Assembly: GCA_015662785.1 (NCBI GenBank)
Contig: DQTM01000143.1
Location: forward strand, 1-7,912
DNA length: 7,912 nt
Reading direction: 5' to 3'
Source: Sulfurospirillum arcachonense
Lineage (GTDB): Bacteria; Campylobacterota; Campylobacteria; Campylobacterales; Sulfurospirillaceae
Position numbers and translations under genes: made by a program. Below the pieces are notes generated by a model. The model did not search any database and had not been told where the DNA came from. It worked only from the letters and a program-made list of their open reading frames with translations. This document shows positions 1 to 6,423 of this stretch, in pieces. The stretch's first letter is position 1. Every line of letters starts with the position of its first letter.

Positions 1-977
1 CACTCTACCAATATTGTAGCAACAGTTTTACCATTGTATTGGCGAGATGGAAGTACAGCTATATAATATTCATTATTATAAAAATAGAGATTATTTTTTA
101 TCTCTTTTTCAATAAGGCAAAAAATAGCAAAAACAGAAGGAGTCTCTTTAAGTGACTTGATATGTTGAAAATATCTGTTTACACTACGATTTTCTGATTT
201 TATTAGTTGACTTAGAGTTTTAGGATGAATTGTACTTATGTAAGCATCATATTCTTCAATTTTGTTATTAAATTTTAAAGCTTTTACTCTTCTTCCTTCT
301 GTAATAACTTCAGTAATTTCACTTTTTGTTTTTATGGTACTTTTTTTTAGTAAGTTTTTTATGGTATCTACGATAGCTTTCCCACCACCATCTATTTTTC
401 TTGTACCATCAAGCATCGCAATCATCATTTTTGCATATATATCAAATGATGCTTCTTTAAATTGCTGTTTTGAAAAGAATACAGTGAAATGACGCAATAA
501 CTGTTTCAATTTAGAATCATTAAAATCAGCCATTACTTCATCAAGTGATCTAGGGTCTACAGGAGCATTAGCAGAAATAATTGATGCATTGCGACACTCA
601 GAAAAAAACTTTTCTATAGCAGGTTTTTCTTGTGGAAAACGTTTTTTTAACATTGTTTCAAAAGCTATAGAACTATTTGGAATATGAAAAGTTTCATTAT
701 CAATATACAATGAATCAAATACTTGATCATACATACTAAATTTTAACTTATCTTTTAAATTATAACGTTCAAACATTGAGTAAAGATATTGTCCCTTTGC
801 TAAAGAGCCAGAATAGTGAAATCCTATATCAAACAATACACCTTTTCTAAAAAAAGAGTTAAATACACCTCCAACGGTGCTACTTCTTTCATATATTGTT
901 GGACTGTATCCTTTTTTCTCAAGCATTAATGCACATATCAGTCCACTAAGACCACCACCGATAATGGCTACTTTCAT
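1..977 (-). CDS. Phytoene-desaturase-like FAD-dependent oxidoreductase (3' end cut by window)
   Basis: I translated this frame by hand: it stays open for 325 codons from the ATG at 977 to the window edge, so the C-terminus is missing (CrtI-like enzymes are usually about 450-520 residues). The N-terminus is a Rossmann FAD-binding fold: IIGGGLSGL at residues 5-13, the ribose-binding acid Glu30 at the end of strand 2 (IYERS), then Gly36-Gly37. A 'LFDIGFHYSG' stretch near residue 55 and a 'DGTRKIDGGGKAIVD' stretch near residue 205 resemble the CrtI / carotenoid isomerase / retinol saturase superfamily (COG1233). Such enzymes desaturate, saturate or isomerise polyenes. The ATG overlaps the ketoreductase TGA by 4 bases (ATGA), so it is probably translated by coupling within the operon. 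Role in polyene tailoring is inferred from context; an unrelated amine-oxidase-like function is possible. Family confidence is high, substrate unknown. Confidence 0.85.
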   Translation of the reverse strand, partial: MKVAIIGGGLSGLICALMLEKKGYSPTIYERSSTVGGVFNSFFRKGVLFDIGFHYSGSLAKGQYLYSMFERYNLKDKLKFSMYDQVFDSLYIDNETFHIPNSSIAFETMLKKRFPQEKPAIEKFFSECRNASIISANAPVDPRSLDEVMADFNDSKLKQLLRHFTVFFSKQQFKEASFDIYAKMMIAMLDGTRKIDGGGKAIVDTIKNLLKKSTIKTKSEITEVITEGRRVKALKFNNKIEEYDAYISTIHPKTLSQLIKSENRSVNRYFQHIKSLKETPSVFAIFCLIEKEIKNNLYFYNNEYYIAVLPSRQYNGKTVATILVE

Positions 978-1666
978 CGTACCATGCCACCACTAATATT
1001 AAGGACTTCTCCTGTTACATATGTAGCTTTATCTGCTAGGAAAAAGACACACTCTGCAACCTCTTCTGGTTTGCCAATACGCTGCATAGGGATACTTTTT
1101 TTCATCTCTTTAATTGGTAAATTTTTAGTCATTTCAGATGCTATAAGTCCAGGTGCTACCGCATTTATTCTAATATTATAACGAGCAACTTCTACACTCA
1201 GAGCTTTTGTAAAAGCTATCATTGCACCTTTTGCTGCTGAGTAGTTAGTTTGTCCAGCATTTCCAACAATACCAGATACTGATGCGATATTGATGATAGC
1301 TCCGGATTTATTTGAAATCATGTTTTTTAGTAAAGTTTTGGTAACATAGTATGTTCCATTTACGGAAGTATCTATTACACTGTTCCACTCTTCATCACTC
1401 ATCCAGAAAAATAGATTGTCTTTTGTAATCCCCGCATTATTTACCAGTACATCTACTTGAATGTTTTCTAATGCACTACGAACACTCTCTTTGTCAGTAA
1501 TATCAAATTGAATTGTTTCAGAATTTTCCAAAGAAGTTTTAAGCTCATTTGCTTTATCTGCACCATTTCTGTAATGCAGATATACAAAATACCCTTTATT
1601 ATGAAAATATTTAGCACAAGCTTCACCTATAGCTCCCGTTGAGCCTGTAATAAGAACTTTTTTCAT
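974..1666 (-). CDS. SDR-family 3-oxoacyl-ACP reductase (FabG/ApeQ-like ketoreductase)
   Basis: A 230-residue classical short-chain dehydrogenase, normal length for FabG. Visible motifs are the NADP(H)-binding TGSTGAIG at 7-14, NNAG at 76-79, catalytic Ser129, and YSAAK with Tyr142 and Lys146, followed by the PG turn (172-173). It should reduce the beta-keto group of ACP-bound intermediates after each condensation. The fourth catalytic residue, usually Asn in the 'D-T-N' stretch, aligns with Ser101 (IDTSVNG); a nearby Asn103 might substitute. The start at 1666 overlaps the ammonia-lyase stop (ATGA) and has an AGGGAG Shine-Dalgarno about 7 bases upstream inside that gene; its own stop overlaps the start of the FAD oxidoreductase. 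The operon context with KS, CLF, ACP and dehydratase points to an aryl polyene reductase rather than the housekeeping FabG, which normally sits with fabD/acpP/fabF. Confidence 0.93.
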   Translation of the reverse strand: MKKVLITGSTGAIGEACAKYFHNKGYFVYLHYRNGADKANELKTSLENSETIQFDITDKESVRSALENIQVDVLVNNAGITKDNLFFWMSDEEWNSVIDTSVNGTYYVTKTLLKNMISNKSGAIINIASVSGIVGNAGQTNYSAAKGAMIAFTKALSVEVARYNIRINAVAPGLIASEMTKNLPIKEMKKSIPMQRIGKPEEVAECVFFLADKATYVTGEVLNISGGMVR

Positions 1667-3183
1667 ACAAATGCTCCCTCTTTAATCATTTCTGCTATTT
1701 TTTGAATATCAAAATCCATGCGACGATCTTCAGTAAGTTTTTCTACTTTTTCTCTTATAGTTGCATAATTTTTTTGTAGAGTAGGTGAACACTTCTCTTT
1801 TCCTCTAATATCAACAGCTTGAGCAGCTCCAATAAGTGCGATACTCAACATAAGAGTTAAGTTTGGAATCTGTTCTGCAAAATGTAGTGCTGCTGTTGTT
1901 CCCATACTGACTTTATCTTGGTTGTATGACTCTGTAGGTCTAGAATTTAGTGAAGCCGGTACACTATTTATCATAACATCTGCACTTAAAGAGCTTAAAG
2001 TTATTTGCATAGCCTTAAACCCATGATGCGTAGATTTTTTATTTAACTTCAAGCTTTCACCTAGACCTTTATTAAATTTATGATCTATCAAAAGTGCAAA
2101 CTCTTTATCTAAAATATCTGCAAGATTACCTGCACATATTCTCATTGTATCCATTGCATGTGCTATATATCCACCATAAAAGTTACCGGATGTATATATT
2201 TTACCACCTATATGATCAATAAGAGGATTGTCATTGACTCCATTTATCTCTGTCTCTATCCATTTTTTTGCTATTTCTAAATTATCACGAATTACACCTA
2301 GAACTTGTGGAGCGCATCTAATAGAGTAGCGGTCTTGAATATTTTGTTCTTTTTCAAGGTGGAAGTTTTCATATCTGCTGAAAGCTTCATGTGTAAGTTG
2401 TGATCCTTGACATTTTCTAAGAATATTTGCAGCAGTTGTAATCTGCCCTGCAAAGGGTTTGCTTGCATGTACAAAAGGTTCCAAAGGTGTGGTATCACAA
2501 AGTAAAAGTTCATATATGGAGGCAATAAATGTTTCTGCTGTATTTAGAATAGTTTCAAACTTATCTATAGAATCAATACCTATGGCACTCATTGTGGCAG
2601 TACCATTCATAATAGCAAGAGCCTCTTTGGGTTTAAAACGATAAGGTTCTATGTCAAGTTCTCTATAAACATCAGCAGTATTTCTAACCTCACCCTTATA
2701 ATAAACTTCCCGTTCACCGGCAATCACAGCTGCAATGTAGGAGAGTGGTGTCAAATCTCCACTTGCACCTACAGATCCTTGAGAAGGAATACGAGGATAT
2801 ATCTCTTTATTCAAAAGAAGTTCAAAGCGTTTAAGAAGATCATAGCTTATACCACTTTTACCTTTACTAAGACTGATCAGGCGAACAGTAATCATAAGGC
2901 GTGATATTTTTTTACTTAAATATTTGCCAACTCCACATCCGTGAAAACTGTAGAGATTTTTTTGTAACTCTTCTGCCTCTTCGAATGCCGCATAGTTTTG
3001 TCCAGCTTCACCATATCCTGTAGTCACCCCATAAATAGGACGACCTTTACGGATATTATTTATTAAAAAAGTATGACCAGCATTGATAAAATCAATAAAT
3101 TCAGGATTTTCACTTACTTTTATTTGTCTATTTTGTAAAAAGTCTTTATAAGATATTTGTGTTGTATTATCTATTATCATCAT
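1663..3183 (-). CDS. MIO-type aromatic amino acid ammonia-lyase (HAL/TAL/PAL family), probable tyrosine or phenylalanine ammonia-lyase
   Basis: This family eliminates ammonia from an aromatic amino acid to give an aryl acrylate. Numbering here is from the upstream ATG at 3213; subtract 10 for the start chosen. The Ala150-Ser151-Gly152 triad (GSVGASGDLTPL) cyclises to the MIO electrophile; Tyr61 in YGVTTGYG is the catalytic tyrosine; QDRYSIRC (293-300), NDNP (327-330) and NQDKVSMG (431-438) are canonical. The specificity pair reads Phe90-His91, unlike Ser-His (HAL), His-Leu (TAL) or Phe-Leu (PAL). I chose the ATG at 3183 because AGGGAG lies 6 bases upstream; the ATG at 3213 has no such site and would overlap the acyltransferase by 47 bases instead of 17. 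There are no hutU/I/G neighbours, so a role supplying the aryl starter (4-coumarate or cinnamate) is inferred; substrate is not proven. Confidence 0.93.
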   Translation of the reverse strand: MMIIDNTTQISYKDFLQNRQIKVSENPEFIDFINAGHTFLINNIRKGRPIYGVTTGYGEAGQNYAAFEEAEELQKNLYSFHGCGVGKYLSKKISRLMITVRLISLSKGKSGISYDLLKRFELLLNKEIYPRIPSQGSVGASGDLTPLSYIAAVIAGEREVYYKGEVRNTADVYRELDIEPYRFKPKEALAIMNGTATMSAIGIDSIDKFETILNTAETFIASIYELLLCDTTPLEPFVHASKPFAGQITTAANILRKCQGSQLTHEAFSRYENFHLEKEQNIQDRYSIRCAPQVLGVIRDNLEIAKKWIETEINGVNDNPLIDHIGGKIYTSGNFYGGYIAHAMDTMRICAGNLADILDKEFALLIDHKFNKGLGESLKLNKKSTHHGFKAMQITLSSLSADVMINSVPASLNSRPTESYNQDKVSMGTTAALHFAEQIPNLTLMLSIALIGAAQAVDIRGKEKCSPTLQKNYATIREKVEKLTEDRRMDFDIQKIAEMIKEGAFV

Positions 3184-4042
3184 TAATAACTCCCTGTTGT
3201 TTAAAAAAATCATAAAAGTTATACCACTGCTGAGGATACTCTTTTATAATTTTTTCTAAAGTATTTGCATAAATTTGTGCTAAAGATTCTACTGTTTTAT
3301 TTTTTGAATGAATATCTACTACCATCAGTTTGTAGTGTTTAAGTCCAATATTTACGATAAAAACAGCCATTATAGGTTTTTTAGTTTTTATAGCAATATC
3401 AAAAGGACTTCTATTAAAGTTGATTTTTTCATTAAAAAACTCTACTATAACAGTTTTTGCCGGATCTACAACTCTGTCTGCCATAAATGCAACAATTTCA
3501 CCAGCCATCAGAGCATTTGCAATCTTTATATTTGCAGTAAGACCTCCTTCGTTAAGATCAATGATATGAACATGGTCTTCATTTTGTCGTATCTCTTTGT
3601 TTTCAACCTTCTTTAGATCCTCTTTTGTATTTTCTCTCATTACAACATTAACAGTAGGTAATTTATTATCTTGAAGAGCATTTGCAGCTATAGCCCAACC
3701 TCCAAAATGAGAAAGCAGTACAATCCCTCCATCACTAAGCTTATAAAAGTCTTTATTGTTTACTTTATCAATTTTTAAATTGGTGGGATCTATACGGGAA
3801 ACAAAACGATCAAAGATTGAAAATGAAAAAAATCTGATATGTTTGAAATATTGGTTAAAGTTTAAGTTTATCTCTAAATGATCATAATAACTTTGTAGAT
3901 TTTTTCGTACCGAAGCAGTAGTTAATGAATAATAAAGAGCAATAAAATTAACTATAAATGCTGGAAATTTATAACCAACAGTTTTATAGAACATAAGAAT
4001 AATTTTAGTTCCAATTGTACTTCCACGCTGCTTTATTTCCAT
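3167..4042 (-). CDS. LpxL/HtrB-like lysophospholipid acyltransferase family protein
   Basis: A 291-residue protein, close to the roughly 300 residues of LpxL-type acyltransferases. An N-terminal hydrophobic stretch at about 12-40 fits membrane association. The family's H(X4)D/E block is seen at 112 as SHFGGWA, with the histidine present but Ala at the position of the acid. Further family-like stretches are VVMREN (133-138), FMADR (186-190), RSPFDIAIKTKKP (211-223) and a C-terminal YPQQWYNFYDFF (269-280), like the HPEQWxW end of LpxL. Members in aryl polyene clusters are thought to acylate the pigment or its sugar to make a lipid-anchored outer-membrane molecule. It starts inside the end of the glycosyltransferase gene (10-base overlap) with AAGAGG about 6 bases upstream. 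In some clusters these two activities are fused; here they are separate. Donor and acceptor are unknown. Confidence 0.85.
   Translation of the reverse strand: MEIKQRGSTIGTKIILMFYKTVGYKFPAFIVNFIALYYSLTTASVRKNLQSYYDHLEINLNFNQYFKHIRFFSFSIFDRFVSRIDPTNLKIDKVNNKDFYKLSDGGIVLLSHFGGWAIAANALQDNKLPTVNVVMRENTKEDLKKVENKEIRQNEDHVHIIDLNEGGLTANIKIANALMAGEIVAFMADRVVDPAKTVIVEFFNEKINFNRSPFDIAIKTKKPIMAVFIVNIGLKHYKLMVVDIHSKNKTVESLAQIYANTLEKIIKEYPQQWYNFYDFFKQQGVINDDNR
3190..3195 (-). promoter_or_regulatory. Shine-Dalgarno site deciding the ammonia-lyase start
   Basis: On the minus strand the sequence reads AGGGAG, then 6 bases, then ATG at 3183 (with a second in-frame ATG directly after at 3180). This favours a start at 3183 over the upstream in-frame ATG at 3213. 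The site lies inside the 3' end of the acyltransferase gene. Confidence 0.7.
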
Positions 4043-4716
4043 AACCAGCCTCTTAATAGTAAGTAGCGTTGGAAAATCAGTCTTGTATGAGTAATTGAAA
4101 GACGAATATTGTCATATAATTTATCAAAATGTGAAACTCTCTCTTCAGTTGGAGGGTAGTAGCACTCTACATCAACATCAACTATCTTTCCACCATTATA
4201 AACGTGTAAAGCTAGTACTTCAATTTCAAAATCAAACCGTTTTTTTTTGAGTGGAAGATCCAATATACTTATAGGATAAATTCTAAATCCACTTTGAGTA
4301 TCACCAAGAGATAAAAATGTTTCAATTTTAACCCAAAAGTTACTAAATTTCCTACCAAATTTTGAGCTTTGAGGCACTGTTTCAGTATTAAAATTACGAT
4401 TGCCTATAACAATAGTTCCATCTTTGTAAGCATCTATTAATTTTTTAATTTCAGATGCAATGTGTTGTTTATCTGCATCCATTGTTACAAAAAACTTACC
4501 TCCAAGCTCTTTTACTCTTTTTGCACCTGTTAGTATTGCTGCACCTTTACCTAGGTTTATATCATGTCTGATTATCTCAATATTTGTATTTTTTAGTTTT
4601 ATTGGTATGTTTGAGCCATCATCAACAACTATAACTTTATAGCTAAATCTAGTTACATTATTTACAACTTCTTCGATATATGGTGAGTTATAGGTAGGAA
4701 TAACAATATATATCAT
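4033..4716 (-). CDS. GT2-family glycosyltransferase
   Basis: A 227-residue GT-A fold enzyme of the dolichyl-phosphate-mannose-synthase-like GT2 group, with no C-terminal membrane domain evident. Visible motifs: IPTYN (6-10), VVDDGS (30-35) for nucleotide binding, NLGKGAA (54-60), the metal-binding DAD at 80-82 (MDADKQH), DTQSGFRIYP (139-148) and FDFEIE (161-166). It should transfer a sugar from a nucleotide-sugar to an acceptor at the cytoplasmic face of the membrane. Position between the dehydratase and the acyltransferase suggests it glycosylates the polyene or its lipid anchor. Its start overlaps the dehydratase stop as ATGA, with no clear Shine-Dalgarno, implying translational coupling. 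The sugar and acceptor cannot be read from the sequence. Confidence 0.9.
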   Translation of the reverse strand: MIYIVIPTYNSPYIEEVVNNVTRFSYKVIVVDDGSNIPIKLKNTNIEIIRHDINLGKGAAILTGAKRVKELGGKFFVTMDADKQHIASEIKKLIDAYKDGTIVIGNRNFNTETVPQSSKFGRKFSNFWVKIETFLSLGDTQSGFRIYPISILDLPLKKKRFDFEIEVLALHVYNGGKIVDVDVECYYPPTEERVSHFDKLYDNIRLSITHTRLIFQRYLLLRGWLWK

Positions 4717-5012
4717 AGAACAAAATCCGCAACTTCATGATTGTCAACTATTGCAACAATCTTCCGTTTTAATTTTTTATATATAATTGTAGATCCTGGC
4801 TGTACAGGTTTTATAAATTTTACTTTTTTAATATAATTGATTTTATGATCAAATAGTTTCGAAATTATTTCAAGGTGAATAAATCCAGGAAGGATAGGTT
4901 GTCCTGGAAAATGTGCTTTAAAAATCGGGTGTTCTTTATTACTTAAGCGAACAATTGCATTATCTTTGCTTTTTTTTATAATTGTAAATAGATTTTTTGT
5001 TATATTACTCAT
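4713..5012 (-). CDS. apeI: ApeI-like hotdog-fold 3-hydroxyacyl-ACP dehydratase
   Basis: A 99-residue single hotdog-fold protein, shorter than FabZ (about 145-150) but typical of the small ApeI dehydratases. The FabZ-type active site is complete: His34 in AHFPGQP, ILPG at 40-43, and Glu48 in HLEI, with the same 14-residue His-to-Glu spacing as in FabZ. It should remove water from ACP-bound 3-hydroxyacyl intermediates to give trans-enoyl units that are left unreduced, building the conjugated chain. In E. coli, ApeI works as a complex with a second hotdog protein, ApeP; no ApeP-like partner is in this window. It follows the ACP after only 6 bases and has no strong Shine-Dalgarno, so it is probably coupled to the ACP. 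The gene symbol is by analogy. Confidence 0.85.
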   Translation of the reverse strand: MSNITKNLFTIIKKSKDNAIVRLSNKEHPIFKAHFPGQPILPGFIHLEIISKLFDHKINYIKKVKFIKPVQPGSTIIYKKLKRKIVAIVDNHEVADFVL

Positions 5013-5018
5013 ATTGTT

Positions 5019-5273
5019 TTATTGGTATTGTTTATTTATATAATATGTCAAGGTATTAATAGAAGAAAAAATATTTTCTACATCAGACATATTGGTAATC
5101 TTTACACCAAAATTTTTTTCTAGAATAAGTGTTAACTCTATTGCATCTACAGAGTCAAGTCCTAAGCCTTCAGTACCAAATAGAGGACTGTCATCATCAA
5201 TTTCTTCAATACTCATATCTTCTAAATTAAGACCATTTATTATTGCCAATTTTAAATCTGAAGTCGTAATCAT
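5019..5273 (-). CDS. Acyl carrier protein
   Basis: An 84-residue acidic ACP of usual size with the phosphopantetheine site at Ser41 in GLGLDSVDAIEL, preceded by the DDDSPLFG loop characteristic of type II ACPs. It carries the aryl starter and growing polyene as a thioester between KS, reductase and dehydratase. A weak AAGG lies about 10 bases upstream of the ATG. It is preceded by the largest gap in the operon (56 bases), and is immediately followed by the dehydratase. The 'GLGLDS(V/I)DA-E' form is characteristic of aryl polyene ACPs. E. coli-type clusters have two ACPs; only one is in this window. Confidence 0.93.
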   Translation of the reverse strand: MITTSDLKLAIINGLNLEDMSIEEIDDDSPLFGTEGLGLDSVDAIELTLILEKNFGVKITNMSDVENIFSSINTLTYYINKQYQ

Positions 5274-5318
5274 ATTTTTTAAACCTTGTGTAATTGAATT
5301 TAATCAAATTTCTGTAAA

Positions 5319-5324
5319 ATTATA
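5319..5324 (-). promoter_or_regulatory. Possible internal promoter -10 box upstream of the ACP gene
   Basis: In the 56-base gap between the methyltransferase stop and the ACP start the minus strand contains a perfect TATAAT (5324-5319), 45 bases before the ACP ATG. No TTGACA-like -35 is seen at the expected distance, only A/T-rich sequence. Campylobacterota sigma-70 promoters often lack a conserved -35, but a TATAAT in such AT-rich DNA can arise by chance, so support is weak. Confidence 0.3.
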
Positions 5325-5329
5325 CAACA

Positions 5330-6403
5330 TTAAAAATTAAAACTTTTTTTACATACCATTAGTGTATGACCAAAGCCAAGATTGTCAATTTGTTCTACTA
5401 CTTTTAATCCAGCATTTTCAACAAAGCTTTTCATTTGAGTAGATTTGTACATTTTGCTTTTTCCATTGGCAAGAGCAGTAAAATATGGTGAAGTATTAAT
5501 AAGGCAAAAGCTGCCTATATTATGACTTTGTCTATCCCAAAATGGTTCTATAACATATACTTTTGCATTTTCATCTATTGCTTTGTTTACTCTTTTTAAA
5601 ATCTTAACTATATCTTCAGGTCCAAAACAGTCTAAAAACTGACTCATCCAAATAGCATCATATCCTTCTTTAAATGGCTGACTATGATCTAAAATATCCA
5701 TTGCAATTCCATCAACTCTATCTGAAACACCAGCATTTTCTGCATTTGTTAAGGCAATATCGATCTGTTTAGAATGATCTACAATAGTCACGTGTGTTTT
5801 AGGTGAAGCTTGTGTTAAAGCTATTGCCCATTTGCCAGTGTTGCCACCTATATCCATCAGTTTTTTAGGTGCACGTTCTGCCATTATTTTTACCAATGTT
5901 TTAAAGCAAGCATCTGAGTAGAAGTGATCAAATTTAAACCAGCTTTTTTTTGCTTTTTCAGGAAGTTCTGACAAGTGAGGGTAGATTGTTTCCCAAGAAG
6001 AGTTAAACGCTCTGTGCAATCCTGAAGGTTTACTTTCTAAAAGTGCTTTATCTAAATCAAAAAGACCAATATAGTTTACATCGTGGTTAAAGTTCATATT
6101 GATATTTGTAATATCATCAAAAAGAAGAAAATATCCAACATCTGTTAAAAAGAATTTATCATCTTTCAACTCTAAAGCATTCATACTCAAACCTGATTCA
6201 CAAAGAACTTCTACTGCATATGTTGATAGCTCTTTCTCTTTTGCTATCTCTTCTATTGTACACCCTGTTTTTTTATTGTCATACAACATTTTAAATATTC
6301 CAAAGTCTCTTAAAAGTCTTGCAGTTTGAAATATTACAGGAGCAAAAGCAATTTTTTGAGCCTCTAAAAGTGCTTCTTCTCCAGATAATTTTTTATTTTT
6401 CAT
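5330..6403 (-). CDS. SAM-dependent methyltransferase (Methyltransf_2 / O-methyltransferase-like)
   Basis: A 357-residue protein with the two-part layout of caffeic-acid-type methyltransferases: an N-terminal helical, winged-helix-like dimerisation region (about 1-100) and a C-terminal class I Rossmann domain. SAM motif I is LMDIGGNTG at 182-190, with acidic Asp209 at the end of strand 2 (VDH) and MDILD at 235-239. The stretch MSQFLDCFGPEDI (253-265) aligns with the 'LHDW-DE' region of plant and bacterial enzymes, but the usual catalytic His is replaced by Asp258. It may methylate the aryl head group on oxygen or carbon; aryl polyenes with methylated rings are known. The start at 6403 has a strong AAGGGGA Shine-Dalgarno 7 bases upstream, and the gene begins 20 bases after the CLF stop. 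Family is secure; the methylated position is not. Confidence 0.88.
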   Translation of the reverse strand: MKNKKLSGEEALLEAQKIAFAPVIFQTARLLRDFGIFKMLYDNKKTGCTIEEIAKEKELSTYAVEVLCESGLSMNALELKDDKFFLTDVGYFLLFDDITNINMNFNHDVNYIGLFDLDKALLESKPSGLHRAFNSSWETIYPHLSELPEKAKKSWFKFDHFYSDACFKTLVKIMAERAPKKLMDIGGNTGKWAIALTQASPKTHVTIVDHSKQIDIALTNAENAGVSDRVDGIAMDILDHSQPFKEGYDAIWMSQFLDCFGPEDIVKILKRVNKAIDENAKVYVIEPFWDRQSHNIGSFCLINTSPYFTALANGKSKMYKSTQMKSFVENAGLKVVEQIDNLGFGHTLMVCKKSFNF

Positions 6404-6423
6404 AAAAATTCCCCTTGTTTAGT

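Noticed and set aside
262..492. Plus-strand open frame of 76 codons
   Set aside because: It lies opposite the intact FAD oxidoreductase frame; its hydrophobic, Phe/Ser/Ile-rich translation is what antisense AT-rich coding DNA gives, and it has no recognisable domain.
2298..2525. Minus-strand 75-codon frame inside the ammonia-lyase
   Set aside because: Out-of-frame shadow of the lyase, whose own frame is uninterrupted and carries all family motifs.
1663..3183. Catabolic histidine ammonia-lyase (HutH) of a hut operon
   Set aside because: No hutU, hutI or hutG neighbours, a non-HAL specificity pair (Phe-His), and an aryl polyene gene context.
3308..3616. Plus-strand open frame of 102 codons
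   Set aside because: Antisense shadow of the acyltransferase gene, with a Tyr/Asn/Phe/Ser-rich translation, no family resemblance and no gene-like context.
4033..4042. Frameshift splitting a fused glycosyltransferase-acyltransferase
   Set aside because: The acyltransferase has its own ATG with an AAGAGG site about 6 bases upstream, and both proteins are full length for their families, so two real genes are more likely than a broken fusion.
4978..5040. T-rich and A-rich tracts as intrinsic terminators
   Set aside because: No GC-rich stem precedes the tracts; such runs are common throughout this AT-rich DNA and mostly fall inside coding sequence.
5092..5340. Plus-strand open frame of 82 codons across the ACP gene
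   Set aside because: Antisense to a canonical ACP carrying the pantetheine serine; no domain or plausible ribosome site.
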